64,000 bases of DNA from contig NZ_JASISM010000004.1 in assembly GCF_030063145.1 (NCBI RefSeq), forward strand, positions 124,001 to 188,000. The letters are read 5' to 3'. This stretch comes from Cryobacterium sp. PH31-L1. GTDB lineage: Bacteria > Actinomycetota > Actinomycetes > Actinomycetales > Microbacteriaceae. The notes beneath the pieces are model-generated. The model saw only the letters and a list, made by a program, of their open reading frames with translations, was not told where the DNA came from and did not search any database. The position numbers and the translations under genes are program-made. This document shows, one piece after another, positions 1-9,298 of this stretch. Within the stretch, counting starts at the first letter, position 1; every line of letters begins with the position of its first letter.

Positions 1-26
1 AGAGCGCAGATCTTCGTTGCGGCCAT
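1..26 (-). CDS. Start of a probable Rieske-type ferredoxin of the suf operon (partial)
   Basis: Only the first codons are in the window. An ATG lies at 24-26 on the minus strand, two bases after the sufD stop, and reads M-A-A-T-K-I-C-A-L before the edge. In actinobacterial suf operons the gene after sufD is commonly a small Rieske-type [2Fe-2S] ferredoxin, then sufC, and this start is compatible with that. With eight or nine residues visible the identity rests mainly on context, so it is tentative. Confidence 0.4.
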
Positions 27-28
27 GC

Positions 29-1276
29 TTACTTGTCGTCCGTTCCAATAAGTTCGGCTTCGATTGCGAGTTGCAACCGCGCTTCAAGTTCGGGGGAACC
101 AATCTGCTGCACGACCTCGGTGAGGAATCCGCGCACGACGAGTCGACGCGCTTCTTCCTCGGTGATGCCGCGAGACTGGAGGTAGAACAGCTGCTCGTCG
201 TCGAAACGTCCGGTTGCACTGGCGTGCCCGGCTCCGACGATGTCGCCGGTTTCGATCTCCAGGTTGGGGATGGAATCGGCGCGGGTACCTTCGCTGAGCA
301 CGAGGTTGCGGTTCTGCTCGTAGCTGTCGGTGCCGGCAGCCTTGTTGCCGATCAGCACATCGCCGATCCAGACCGTTCGGGCGTCTTGGCCTTGCAGCGC
401 ACCCTTGTAGTTGACCCGGCTGCGGCTCTTCGGTGCGTCGTGGAATACGTACACCTGCTGTTCCAGGTGCTGGCCGGCATCCGCGAAATACAGGCCGAGG
501 AGCAACGTGTCCGAGCCCGGTCCGGCGAGACGCACCGACGGGTTGACCCGCACGATACTGCCACCGAGCGAGACGACGACGTGCTTGAGCCGCGCGTCAC
601 GACCAATGGATGCGAAATGGTTGGCCAGGTGCACGGCCGAGTCGTCCCATTCCTGCAGGGAGACGACCGTGAGGTTCGCGGACTCGCCGAGGATGATCTC
701 GATGTTTTCGCTGATCCGGGCGTCACCGGTGTTCGCCAGGATGACCGTGGCCTGGCTGAACGGCTTGGCCTCGATGATCGTGTGGGCGCCGCGGGCAGTG
801 TTGCCGAGGGCCGAGCGGGTGACCGTGATCTCCTTGGCTTCCTCGCCGCTGACCGTGATGGCGAGGGCGTCATCGAAGACGCCCCAGGCGTTGGCTGCGG
901 CGCGTTCCTCCGGCAGACCGGCGGTGCCGATGCGGGCATCCGTTCTGGGCACCCACTCAACCGAGATATCGGCCGAGGAGGTGGACTCGATGAGGTAGCG
1001 CGAGCCGTCGAGAACGTCGGCGGTGAGGTCGGTGAATTTGGCGACAGGCGAGTGCTTCCAGACGGCTTCGCGGCCGGTGACAGCCTCGAAGTCGGCAACG
1101 TTGACGCTTTTGAAACGGTCAGAACGGGTTTGCACCGGCACGTAGCCGAAACGTCCGTCGGAGTGTTCTTTGATTCCGTGCTGGCCGGGCGTCAGAGTCG
1201 ACGCGCCGGCAGCGGGTGTGGATGGTGCGGGCACAGTTTTTGAAGCGCTCTTCGAAAGCGCTGAAGCGGCGGACAT
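29..1276 (-). CDS. sufD: Fe-S cluster assembly protein SufD
   Basis: A 415-aa scaffold subunit of the cytosolic SufBCD complex, which builds Fe-S clusters and hands them to apoproteins; SufD pairs with SufB and binds the SufC ATPase. The protein has the right-handed beta-helix style of the family in its middle part, and a C-terminal SufB/SufD signature around residues 355-400 (ETGDIVGAGHASATG followed by FDDEQLFYLQSRGI). The first 35 residues are a low-complexity Ser/Ala/Pro stretch. The ATG directly abuts the sufB TAA stop, so the two are translationally coupled. Length and order are normal for actinobacteria. Confidence 0.95.
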   Translation of the reverse strand: MSAASALSKSASKTVPAPSTPAAGASTLTPGQHGIKEHSDGRFGYVPVQTRSDRFKSVNVADFEAVTGREAVWKHSPVAKFTDLTADVLDGSRYLIESTSSADISVEWVPRTDARIGTAGLPEERAAANAWGVFDDALAITVSGEEAKEITVTRSALGNTARGAHTIIEAKPFSQATVILANTGDARISENIEIILGESANLTVVSLQEWDDSAVHLANHFASIGRDARLKHVVVSLGGSIVRVNPSVRLAGPGSDTLLLGLYFADAGQHLEQQVYVFHDAPKSRSRVNYKGALQGQDARTVWIGDVLIGNKAAGTDSYEQNRNLVLSEGTRADSIPNLEIETGDIVGAGHASATGRFDDEQLFYLQSRGITEEEARRLVVRGFLTEVVQQIGSPELEARLQLAIEAELIGTDDK

Positions 1277-2695
1277 TTAGCCGACGGATCCTTCCATGCC
1301 CATTTCAATGAGCTTGTTGAGTTCGAGGGCGTACTCCATCGGGAGCTCCCGGGCGATCGGTTCGATGAATCCGCGAACGATCATGGCCATGGCCTCGTCT
1401 TCGGGCATACCGCGGCTCATCAGGTAGAACAGCTGTTCTTCGCTGACGCGGGAGACGGTGGCCTCGTGGCCGAGCTGCACGTCGTCGACACGGATGTCGA
1501 TGGACGGGTAGGTGTCGGAGCGCGACTGGGTGTCGACCAGGAGGGCGTCGCAGCGCACGGTGTTGGCGGAGTGGTGCGCGGAGGCATCCACTCGAACCTC
1601 ACCGCGGTATCCACTGCGTCCGCCGCCACGGGCGATGGACTTGGAGACGATCGATGACTGCGTGTACGGAGCCATGTGGATCATCTTCGCGCCAGCATCC
1701 TGGTGCTGACCGGGGCCGGCGAAGGCCACAGAGAGCGTCTCGCCCTTGGCGTGCTCACCCATCAAGTAGATGGACGGGTACTTCATGGTGACCTTGGAGC
1801 CGATGTTGCCGTCGATCCATTCCATCGTGGCGCCTTCGCCGGCCGTGGCCCGCTTGGTGACGAGGTTGTAGACGTTGTTGGACCAGTTCTGGATGGTCGT
1901 GTAGCGAACGCGAGCGTTCTTCTTCACCACGATCTCGACCACGGCGGAGTGCAGCGAGTCGGACTTGTAGATCGGGGCGGTGCAGCCCTCGATGTAGTGC
2001 ACGTAGCTGCCCTCGTCGGCGATGATGAGCGTGCGCTCGAACTGGCCCATATTCTCCGTGTTGATGCGGAAGTAGGCCTGCAACGGAATCTCGACATGCA
2101 CGCCGGGCGGCACGTAGACGAACGATCCGCCCGACCAGACGGCCGTGTTGAGCGCGGCGAACTTGTTGTCGCCGGAGGGGATGATGGTGCCGAAGTACTC
2201 TTCGAAGAACTCCGGGTGCTCCTTGAGCGCCGTGTCGGTGTCCATGAAGATGACGCCCTGGGCTTCGAGCTCCTCGTTGATCTGGTGGTAGACCACTTCA
2301 GACTCGTACTGAGCTGCGACACCGGAGACAAGGCGCTGGCGCTCAGCTTCTGGAATTCCGAGCTTCTCGTAGGTGTTCTTGATGTCGTCGGGCAGGTCTT
2401 CCCAGGTCTGGGCCTGCTTCTCCGTTGAGCGCACGAAGTACTTGATGTTGTCGAAATCGATCTCGGAGAGATCGGCGCCCCAAGTGGGCATGGGCTTGCG
2501 CTCGAACAACTGCAGGGCCTTGAGGCGTCGCTGCAGCATCCAGTCCGGCTCAGATTTCAGATTCGAGATGTCAGTGACAACCTCGGGGGAAATACCACGG
2601 CGAGCGGATGCTCCGGCCGTGTCTGAATCTGCCCACCCAAACTCGTAGGTGCCTATCCCCTCAAGGTCGGGACGGTCTAGCAGGACATCCGACAT
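1277..2695 (-). CDS. sufB: Fe-S cluster assembly protein SufB
   Basis: A 472-aa scaffold subunit of the SufBCD Fe-S assembly machine. Family blocks seen include [24 protein letters not shown] and the C-terminal [12 protein letters not shown] segment that resembles SufD. I place the start at the ATG at 2695 rather than at 2719, because an AGAGG ribosome site sits six bases upstream and the protein then begins MSDVLLDRP as in relatives. It heads the suf genes in this window. No SufR-type repressor gene precedes it: the upstream neighbour is the divergent ctaA, and the 290-bp spacer between them carries a perfect 18-bp palindrome. Confidence 0.96.
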   Translation of the reverse strand: MSDVLLDRPDLEGIGTYEFGWADSDTAGASARRGISPEVVTDISNLKSEPDWMLQRRLKALQLFERKPMPTWGADLSEIDFDNIKYFVRSTEKQAQTWEDLPDDIKNTYEKLGIPEAERQRLVSGVAAQYESEVVYHQINEELEAQGVIFMDTDTALKEHPEFFEEYFGTIIPSGDNKFAALNTAVWSGGSFVYVPPGVHVEIPLQAYFRINTENMGQFERTLIIADEGSYVHYIEGCTAPIYKSDSLHSAVVEIVVKKNARVRYTTIQNWSNNVYNLVTKRATAGEGATMEWIDGNIGSKVTMKYPSIYLMGEHAKGETLSVAFAGPGQHQDAGAKMIHMAPYTQSSIVSKSIARGGGRSGYRGEVRVDASAHHSANTVRCDALLVDTQSRSDTYPSIDIRVDDVQLGHEATVSRVSEEQLFYLMSRGMPEDEAMAMIVRGFIEPIARELPMEYALELNKLIEMGMEGSVG

Positions 2696-2858
2696 TATTA
2701 CCTCTTCTCTACCCATCACAACCCGGATATTAGTCCGGTCATTCCCGGGCGTCCGCCGTAGTGATCAACTCAATAGAGATGAACTCAGTGGAGACCGCGG
2801 GGAACGGGTTGTGTGGACAGCTACGTTGCGTACCTAGAATATTCATGGAACTAAATAT

Positions 2859-2876
2859 GGATCTCCATGGAGATCC
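2859..2876. promoter_or_regulatory. 18-bp perfect palindrome between sufB and ctaA
   Basis: GGATCTCCATGGAGATCC is an exact self-complementary 18-mer. It lies in the divergent spacer, about 110 bp before ctaA and 165 bp before sufB, in a locally AT-richer patch. Such symmetry fits an operator for a dimeric regulator, but I cannot name one. Confidence 0.45.
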
Positions 2877-2985
2877 CAATTCTACAGGTTGATCAGCAAC
2901 ATACGCGTTCTTGCCGGTCGATTCACATTTGTACAGGGCACGATCAGAGGGCGCGTTCATAAGTTTGACAGAGAGAGCAGAACCG

Positions 2986-3924
2986 GTGAATCCGATCTAC
3001 CAAAGGCTACCCAGTGTTATCGACGGACAGATTCGGGTGGTCGCCTGGCTGTCGCTCGTGACGGAGATTTTGATTGTGGGAACCGGCGGGGCCGTTCGTC
3101 TCACCGGATCCGGGCTCGGCTGTCCGACCTGGCCGACCTGTGTCGCCGGATCGATCGTGCCGACGGAGGAAATGGGGATGCACGGAGTCATCGAGTTCGC
3201 TAACCGCACGATGACCGGTCTCATCGGCATTATCGCCATTGCGGCCGTTGTTCTGCTCTGGCGCATGCGCACCCCGCGCAAGGATCTATTCACTCTCGCT
3301 GTGATCCTTGCCGCCGGCGTGCTGGCTCAGGCACTCGTCGGAGGGGTCACCGTGCTGACCGGGTTGAACCCGTTCATCGTCGGTTTTCACTTCACGGTGT
3401 CGCTGATCATGGTGTGTATTGCCACCGTTCTCGTGCACCGGGTCTACCTTGCTCCGGGGCCACGGGCCCTCGTCGTCCCCGCCGGCTTCGCCGGGCTGGC
3501 CCACGCTACGAGTTTCGTCGTAGCGCTCACCGTGCTGATGGGGGTGCTGACCACCGCCTCCGGACCGCATTCCGGTGATGCCGACGCCGGACGCACCGGC
3601 TTCAACGCCGAGTTGCTCGAACACCTGCACGCCTGGCCGGGCTACGCGACGCTGGTTTTGACGGTCGTACTGCTCGTGGCATCCGTTCGCGGCAGACTGC
3701 CGGTGCGCTCATTCGTCGTCACGCTTCTGATGATCGAGCTCGTGCAGATCGTGGTGGGGCTCCTGCAGGCCAACCTGGGCCTCCCGCCGATCCTGGTCGG
3801 TGTGCACATGGTTCTGGCCTGCGTGCTCGCGGCCGCGATGACCCTGGTTGTGCTGAACCTCAAGGCCCCCGGAGAAGTCACGTCCGAGATTTCGGAAACG
3901 GCACACGAGCAGGTTCGTAGCTAA
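2986..3924 (+). CDS. ctaA: Heme A synthase (COX15/CtaA)
   Basis: A 312-aa polytopic membrane protein that oxidises the C8 methyl of heme O to the formyl group of heme A for cytochrome c oxidase. The sequence shows eight hydrophobic segments, the loop motif GSGLGCPTWPTC with the conserved cysteine pair, and the heme-ligand type segments GVIEFANRTMTG, GFHFTVS, LEHLHAWPGY and GVHMVLAC. The GTG at 2986 leaves a short N-terminus before the first membrane helix, as in mycobacterial CtaA; starts at 2965 (TTG) or 2911 (ATG) remain possible. It is divergent from sufB. ctaB, the preceding step of the pathway, lies 1.7 kb away on the other strand. Confidence 0.92.
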   Translation: MNPIYQRLPSVIDGQIRVVAWLSLVTEILIVGTGGAVRLTGSGLGCPTWPTCVAGSIVPTEEMGMHGVIEFANRTMTGLIGIIAIAAVVLLWRMRTPRKDLFTLAVILAAGVLAQALVGGVTVLTGLNPFIVGFHFTVSLIMVCIATVLVHRVYLAPGPRALVVPAGFAGLAHATSFVVALTVLMGVLTTASGPHSGDADAGRTGFNAELLEHLHAWPGYATLVLTVVLLVASVRGRLPVRSFVVTLLMIELVQIVVGLLQANLGLPPILVGVHMVLACVLAAAMTLVVLNLKAPGEVTSEISETAHEQVRS

Positions 3925-4117
3925 CGGATCACGACCGCGACTTCCGGCCCGGGGATCTGCCTCTGCGGGGTGAGATGCCAGCTCCGGCCCCACGAACTGC
4001 TTTGACGGGGCCGAAGCCGTCGTCTCGTGCGACTGGCGGGGCCGAAGGTGGCTACTCGAGGGGCCAAGACCCCCAAACAGTAATTGCCGCGCGGCACTCC
4101 CCGGAGGAGGGCCGCCG
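3925..4117. other. Spacer with short GGGGCC-containing repeats
   Basis: Between ctaA and the next gene. The word GGGGCCGAAG occurs twice (about 4008 and 4036) and a shorter GGGGCCAAG near 4059, with a complementary CGGCCCC upstream near 3983. The pairing could form a weak hairpin ending ctaA transcripts. There is no T-run, and nothing else is recognisable. Confidence 0.3.
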
Positions 4118-4720
4118 GTGTACTCTCCAGACATGCATCTCGCACCGGGAGCCAAATCGAAGCCGCCAGACGACGCGGCGCGCCTTGCCCTGTTCGGCCC
4201 TCCCGTATTCGGTTTCGTGCGCCAGCCTCGCCTGCAGGAACGCGGCTGGAGCTGGTACGGCAACCACGGCCGCACCCTCGAAGCGCAGGCGCACTACTGG
4301 CTCGCTGACCCCTCTGGTAATTTCTGGTTCGAGGATTCCCCGGCCGGTCCGGTCGGCATCGCCGAATTACGCGGCTTCGTCTTCACCGATGTGCCGGGGT
4401 CCACCAATCGCGGCGGCGACCCCATCCGAGACGCACTCAATCAGCACCTGCAGTACATCGTGATGAACTACGCCAAGAACCCGTACGACTTCGGGTCTCA
4501 GTTGTGGGCCGAACGGCACACCCATCAGCAGTCGGAGATCGAACTCGCGCTGGCACACCGGTCGAACCTGGTCATCGACGACACGGCGCTGGCCGCCATC
4601 ACGGTGACGGCCTTCGACTTCACGGCAACGGCGATGGCCCTGGCCGGTCGGGTGGTCACGGTCGTGATCCATTCGGCCGACGTCGGAAAGATCGACACCC
4701 GACTCACCCGCCGGGTCTAG
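4118..4720 (+). CDS. Hypothetical protein of unknown function
   Basis: A 200-aa soluble-looking protein with no family I recognise. It starts at GTG 4118, supported by a strong GGAGGAGGG ribosome site ending six bases before it. The middle is rich in Trp, Tyr, His and Asn (WSWYGNHGR, HYWLADPSGNFWFED); the last third alternates short hydrophobic strands (LVIDDTALAAITVTAF, VVTVVIHSADVG). There is no signal peptide, membrane helix or obvious catalytic motif. It converges with ctaB, the two stops being six bases apart. Its place between ctaA and ctaB does not by itself imply a role in heme A synthesis. Confidence 0.75.
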   Translation: MYSPDMHLAPGAKSKPPDDAARLALFGPPVFGFVRQPRLQERGWSWYGNHGRTLEAQAHYWLADPSGNFWFEDSPAGPVGIAELRGFVFTDVPGSTNRGGDPIRDALNQHLQYIVMNYAKNPYDFGSQLWAERHTHQQSEIELALAHRSNLVIDDTALAAITVTAFDFTATAMALAGRVVTVVIHSADVGKIDTRLTRRV

Positions 4721-4726
4721 CGCCGC

Positions 4727-5647
4727 TTAGAACGGAAGCAGCGGATCCACTCCGACGGCCACGAACAGCAGCGTCAGGTAGGCGATGGAGCCGTGGAATA
4801 CGCGCATCGGTGACACATGCTCGTGCCGAATCGCCAGGCTGTACAAGCGATGAGTCTCGTAGATGAACCAGCCACCCGTGACCAGGGCGGTAAAGCTGTA
4901 AAGCAGGCCCATGTCGGCGATCGGAATCAGCAGAAGCGAGCAGGCGACCGTAGCCCATGCGTACAGGATGACCTGCAGGCCTACCTGAGCCCGACCACGC
5001 ACGACGGCGAGCATCGGAACGCCGGCGGCCTGGTAGTCTGCTCGGTACTTCATGGATAGCGGCCAATAGTGCGGCGGTGTCCACAAGAAAATGATCATGA
5101 ACAGAATGACCGGCGGCCAGGACAGTTCGCCCGTCACCGCCGCCCAGCCGATGAGAACGGGCATACAACCCGCCACACCGCCCCAGACAATGTTCTGCGG
5201 GGTACGACGCTTGAGAATGATCGTGTAGAACACGACATAGAGCAGAATCGCGCCGAACGACAGCGCGGCGGCCAGCCAGTTGGTCAGCAGACCCAGCCAC
5301 AGAATGGATGCCGCGCCCAGCGCCCACGCAAAGATCAAGGCTTCACGGTCACTCAGTTCTCCGGTCACCAGGGGACGATTCTTGGTGCGCTTCATGAGAC
5401 GGTCGATATCGCGGTCGAGGTAGCAGTTGAAGGCACCGGCGGAACCGGCACTGAGCGACCCGCCGACCAACGTCGCCAAAATCAGCCAGAGACTGGGGAT
5501 ACCGCGCTCGGCGAGCAGCATCGTGGGTGCCGTCACCACCAGGAGCAACTCGACCACGCGCGGTTTGGTCAGGGAGACGTAGGCCTTGAGGGTGCGCTTC
5601 AGTGTGCGCGGTCCGCTCCGGACCGGGGTCTTCAGGGCGACGTCCAT
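4727..5647 (-). CDS. ctaB: Protoheme IX farnesyltransferase (heme O synthase)
   Basis: A 306-aa UbiA-superfamily membrane enzyme that transfers farnesyl from farnesyl diphosphate to heme B, giving heme O, the substrate of CtaA. The prenyl-diphosphate/Mg motif N-x3-D-x3-D is clear in [19 protein letters not shown] (about residues 84-102), and the second loop motif appears as [13 protein letters not shown]. About nine hydrophobic helices follow the family pattern, after [11 protein letters not shown] near the N-terminus. The ATG at 5647 with AGAGGA just upstream is preferred over a TTG at 5668. It is transcribed divergently from tkt, as in many actinobacteria. Confidence 0.95.
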   Translation of the reverse strand: MDVALKTPVRSGPRTLKRTLKAYVSLTKPRVVELLLVVTAPTMLLAERGIPSLWLILATLVGGSLSAGSAGAFNCYLDRDIDRLMKRTKNRPLVTGELSDREALIFAWALGAASILWLGLLTNWLAAALSFGAILLYVVFYTIILKRRTPQNIVWGGVAGCMPVLIGWAAVTGELSWPPVILFMIIFLWTPPHYWPLSMKYRADYQAAGVPMLAVVRGRAQVGLQVILYAWATVACSLLLIPIADMGLLYSFTALVTGGWFIYETHRLYSLAIRHEHVSPMRVFHGSIAYLTLLFVAVGVDPLLPF

Positions 5648-5987
5648 TAATCCTCTAACGCTAGGCAAGTCTTCTCATTCTAGGACACGCCGTGAGCGAC
5701 GCTCCACCGAGCGCGAATCCGGATTGTGTCGTCAGGTCACGTCATTTCGAGCGTCCCCTGACATTCGTCCGTATACTTAAAGTGCTCCCCACAGTGAATC
5801 AGTAGTTCGGCGAGCCCCCGGGTGGGAGATGGCTGCACCAGCAGGCCAACTCGCTGGGGGTGATGTTTCGCCTGCAGTCCGCGCCAGTTGGCGCGACCGG
5901 CCGGTGACGCGACTGCCGACACTTGCACAACTATCAAAGGATGGGTTGAGCTCAACCCGCCTTCAATTCAATGAAGGGTTACGTGAC
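5648..5987. promoter_or_regulatory. Divergent ctaB/tkt intergenic region
   Basis: A 340-bp spacer that must hold the promoters of ctaB and of the tkt operon. A TATACT hexamer at 5772-5777 could be a -10 element reading toward tkt, but I see no good -35. A perfect 16-bp palindrome is at 5943-5958 in the presumed tkt leader. An in-frame ATG at 5829 extends tkt by 53 residues, but it has no properly spaced ribosome site and the extension is not enzyme-like, so I leave it as leader. Confidence 0.45.
5943..5958. promoter_or_regulatory. 16-bp perfect palindrome in the tkt leader
   Basis: GGGTTGAGCTCAACCC is exactly self-complementary and ends 29 bp before the chosen tkt start. It may be an operator controlling the tkt-tal-pgi genes; the binding protein is unknown. 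Confidence 0.4.
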
Positions 5988-8081
5988 GTGGCAGCTTTCC
6001 AATGGGATTCCGTTGACGATCAGGCGGTTGACACCGCACGCATTCTGGCGGCCGACGCCGTGGAGAAGGTTGGGAATGGGCATCCGGGCACCGCGATGAG
6101 TCTCGCTCCCGCCGCCTACCTCCTGTTTCAGAAAATCATGCGCCGCGACCCGGCCGACAATGAGTGGATCGGTCGCGACCGGTTCATCCTCTCGGTTGGC
6201 CACAGCTCGCTGACGCAGTACGTGCAGTTGTACCTCGGTGGCTACGGTCTCGAGCTCGAAGACCTCAAAGCCCTGCGCACCTGGGGTTCCAAGACCCCCG
6301 GTCACCCGGAATACGGCCACACCGATGGCGTCGAGATCACAACCGGCCCGCTCGGCCAGGGTCTGGCATCCGCTGTCGGTTTCGCCTACGCGTCGCGTTT
6401 CGAGCGCGGCCTGTTCGACCCGGATGCCGCCACCGGCGCCAGCCCGTTCGACCACTTCGTTTACGTCATTGCCGGCGACGGTGACCTGCAGGAAGGCATC
6501 ACGAGTGAGGCCTCCTCTCTCGCCGGCCACCAGCAGCTCGGCAACCTGATCGCCATCTACGACAGCAACCAGATCTCGATTGAGGACGACACCAACATCG
6601 CCTTCACCGAGGACGTCGCCGCTCGCTACGCCGCCTACGACTGGCACGTGCAGACCGTGGACTGGAAGAAGACCGGCTCCTACGTCGAAGACGTCGCCGA
6701 GTTGAATGCGGCCATTGAAGCGGCCCAGAACGAGACCGGCAAGCCGAGCCTGATCATCCTCAAGACGATCATCGGCTGGCCGAGCCCGAAGAAGCAGAAC
6801 ACCGGAAAGATCCACGGCTCAGCCCTCGGCGCCGAAGAACTCGCCGGCGTCAAGACCGTTCTGGGCTTCGACCCGGAAAAGACCTTCGATGTCGCCCCCG
6901 AGGTCATCGCCCACACCCGCCTGGCCCTGGAGCGCGGCCTGGCCGCACACGCCGAGTGGACCGTGCGGTTCGACGCCTGGGCCGCAGCCAACCCGGAGCG
7001 CAAGGTGCTGCTCGACCGGGTTCTCTCCGGCGACCTGCCTGACGGCGTCGACGACGCCCTCCCGGTCTTCCCCGGTGGCACCGCGGTCTCCACCCGCGCG
7101 GCGTCGGGCAAGGTCCTCACCGCTCTCGGCGGCGTCATCCCCGAACTGTGGGGCGGCTCCGCCGACCTCGCCGAATCGAACAACACCACCATCGGCGGCG
7201 CTGCCTCCTTCATTCCGAGCGAGCACTCCACCGCGGAATGGACCGGGAACCCCTACGGTCGGGTGCTGCACTTCGGCATTCGCGAGCACGCCATGGCTGC
7301 GATTCTCAACGGCATCGTGCTGCACGGCAACACCCGCCCGTTCGGCGGAACGTTCCTCATCTTTAGCGACTACATGCGCCCGGCTGTTCGTCTGGCCGCT
7401 CTCATGAAGGCACCGTCGATCTTCGTCTGGACCCACGACTCCGTCGCGCTCGGCGAAGACGGTCCCACCCACCAGCCGATCGAACAGCTCGCGACCCTGC
7501 GCGCCATCCCGGGTCTCGACGTGGTACGTCCCGGCGACGCCAACGAGACCGCCTGGGCCTGGAAGACCATCCTGGAACGCCGTAACGGCCCGGCCGGCAT
7601 CGCCCTGACCCGCCAGAACATTCCCGTCTACGAGCGTGGCGAAGGCGCAGCATCCGCTGAAATTTTCGCCTCCGCGAAGAACGTCGCCCGCGGCGCCTAC
7701 GTGCTGGCCGACGCGGCCGGCGGCACGCCCGACGTGATCCTGATCGGGACCGGCTCCGAGGTGCAGCTCGCCGTGGACGCCCGCGCCCAGCTCGCCGCCG
7801 AGGGCATCAACGCCCGCGTCGTCAGCGCTCCCTGCCTGGAATGGTTCGAAGAGCAGAGCAGCGAGTACCGCGAATCCGTACTACCCGCCGCGATCACCGC
7901 CCGAGTTTCGGTCGAAGCCGGCCTCGCGCTGACCTGGCGTGGCTACGTCGGCGACACCGGCCGCAGCATCTCGATCGAGCACTTTGGGGCATCCGCTGAC
8001 TACCAGACGCTGTTCCGCGAATTCGGCATCACCACCGAGGCCGTCGTCGCCGCCGCCAAGGAATCAATCAGCGCAGCCTGA
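5988..8081 (+). CDS. tkt: Transketolase
   Basis: A 697-aa thiamine-diphosphate enzyme moving two-carbon ketol units between sugar phosphates in the non-oxidative pentose phosphate pathway. It shows the N-terminal substrate loop [13 protein letters not shown], the ThDP/Mg motif [13 protein letters not shown] with a following DSNQI, the central [15 protein letters not shown] segment and the C-terminal GTGSEVQLA domain. GTG 5988 is chosen because it gives the usual length and an N-terminus like that of relatives (V-A-A-F-Q-W-D), with GAAGGG upstream. It is the first gene of a plus-strand block with tal 74 bp downstream. Confidence 0.96.
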   Translation: MAAFQWDSVDDQAVDTARILAADAVEKVGNGHPGTAMSLAPAAYLLFQKIMRRDPADNEWIGRDRFILSVGHSSLTQYVQLYLGGYGLELEDLKALRTWGSKTPGHPEYGHTDGVEITTGPLGQGLASAVGFAYASRFERGLFDPDAATGASPFDHFVYVIAGDGDLQEGITSEASSLAGHQQLGNLIAIYDSNQISIEDDTNIAFTEDVAARYAAYDWHVQTVDWKKTGSYVEDVAELNAAIEAAQNETGKPSLIILKTIIGWPSPKKQNTGKIHGSALGAEELAGVKTVLGFDPEKTFDVAPEVIAHTRLALERGLAAHAEWTVRFDAWAAANPERKVLLDRVLSGDLPDGVDDALPVFPGGTAVSTRAASGKVLTALGGVIPELWGGSADLAESNNTTIGGAASFIPSEHSTAEWTGNPYGRVLHFGIREHAMAAILNGIVLHGNTRPFGGTFLIFSDYMRPAVRLAALMKAPSIFVWTHDSVALGEDGPTHQPIEQLATLRAIPGLDVVRPGDANETAWAWKTILERRNGPAGIALTRQNIPVYERGEGAASAEIFASAKNVARGAYVLADAAGGTPDVILIGTGSEVQLAVDARAQLAAEGINARVVSAPCLEWFEEQSSEYRESVLPAAITARVSVEAGLALTWRGYVGDTGRSISIEHFGASADYQTLFREFGITTEAVVAAAKESISAA

Positions 8082-8155
8082 TGTTGCCCCTTACCTCTCC
8101 ACTAAATCGCTACAGCATCGCTGCCTGACGGCAGCAGTATTAGGAGAATTTGACA

Positions 8156-9298
8156 ATGACTACCCCCTCCCCCCTCGCCCAACTGTCCGCCGCCGGCGTC
8201 AGCATCTGGCTCGACGATCTCTCCCGAGAGCGCATCAACTCCGGCGGGCTGCAGGACCTGATCAAGAACAGCAACGTCGTCGGTGTCACCACGAACCCGA
8301 CAATCTTTGCCGGTGCCCTCGCCAAGGGCGAGGCGTACACCGAGCAGGTCGCGACCCTGGCCGCTGCCGGTACGAACGTGACCGACGCCGTCTTCGCCAT
8401 CACCACGGACGACGTTGCCGCCGCCTGCGACATCTTCCGCCCGGTCTACGACTCGACCAACGGCCAGGATGGCCGCGTCTCGATCGAGGTCGAGCCGAGC
8501 CTCGCCCGCGATGCAGCCGGCACGGTTGCTGAAGCCCAGCAGCTCTGGAAGAAGGTCAACCGCCCCAACGCGATGATCAAGATCCCCGCGACGGTTGAAG
8601 GACTGGAAGCCATCACGGCAACCATCGCCCTCGGCATCAGCGTCAATGTCACCCTGATCTTCAGCCTGGAGCGTCACCGCCAGGTCATCAACGCGTACCT
8701 GGCCGGACTCGAGCAGGCCAAAGCTGCCGGCATCGACCTCTCCACGATTCACTCGGTTGCCTCGTTCTTCGTCTCACGCGTCGACTCCGAGATCAACTCC
8801 CGCCTTGAGGCCATCGGCACCCCCGAGGCCCTCGCCCTCAAGAGCAAGGCCGGAGTCGCCAACGCCCAGCTCGCCTACCAGGTCTACGAGCAGGCGTTCA
8901 GCAGCGAGCGTGCCCTTGGCCTGATCAAGGCCGGCGCCACCAAGCAGCGCCCGCTCTGGGCCTCGACCGGCGTCAAGGACGCCAGCCTGCCCGACACCCT
9001 CTACGTGACCGAATTGGTCGCCCCCGACGTCGTCAACACCATGCCGGAGAAGACCATGCAGGCGGCAGCCGACCACGGCGTCATCCCCGCCGACTCGGTC
9101 ACCGGCTCCTACGGAGCAGCCAACGCCGTGCTTGACGCACTGGCCGCGCAGGGCGTCTCCTACGACGACGTCACCCGCCTGCTCGAAGAAGAAGGCCTGT
9201 CGAAGTTCGAGGTGTCCTGGAACGAACTGCTGGACACCGTGCAGACGGCCCTCACCGCCGCCTCTACCACCGCGGCCCCGACCAGCTCGGCCGTCTGA
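8156..9298 (+). CDS. tal: Transaldolase
   Basis: A 380-aa transaldolase of the actinobacterial type, transferring a dihydroxyacetone unit through a Schiff base. Seen are the N-terminal [11 protein letters not shown] strand, the catalytic-lysine segment [15 protein letters not shown] and the later block [16 protein letters not shown] 8156 is preferred because AGGAG lies nine bases upstream; a TTG two codons earlier is less likely. Its TGA overlaps the pgi ATG by one base, so pgi translation is probably coupled to it. Confidence 0.96.
   Translation: MTTPSPLAQLSAAGVSIWLDDLSRERINSGGLQDLIKNSNVVGVTTNPTIFAGALAKGEAYTEQVATLAAAGTNVTDAVFAITTDDVAAACDIFRPVYDSTNGQDGRVSIEVEPSLARDAAGTVAEAQQLWKKVNRPNAMIKIPATVEGLEAITATIALGISVNVTLIFSLERHRQVINAYLAGLEQAKAAGIDLSTIHSVASFFVSRVDSEINSRLEAIGTPEALALKSKAGVANAQLAYQVYEQAFSSERALGLIKAGATKQRPLWASTGVKDASLPDTLYVTELVAPDVVNTMPEKTMQAAADHGVIPADSVTGSYGAANAVLDALAAQGVSYDDVTRLLEEEGLSKFEVSWNELLDTVQTALTAASTTAAPTSSAV

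Noticed and set aside
5829..5987. Longer N-terminus for transketolase starting at ATG 5829
   Set aside because: The extra 53 residues are not enzyme-like, the ribosome-like GGGAG touches the ATG, and GTG 5988 gives the standard length.
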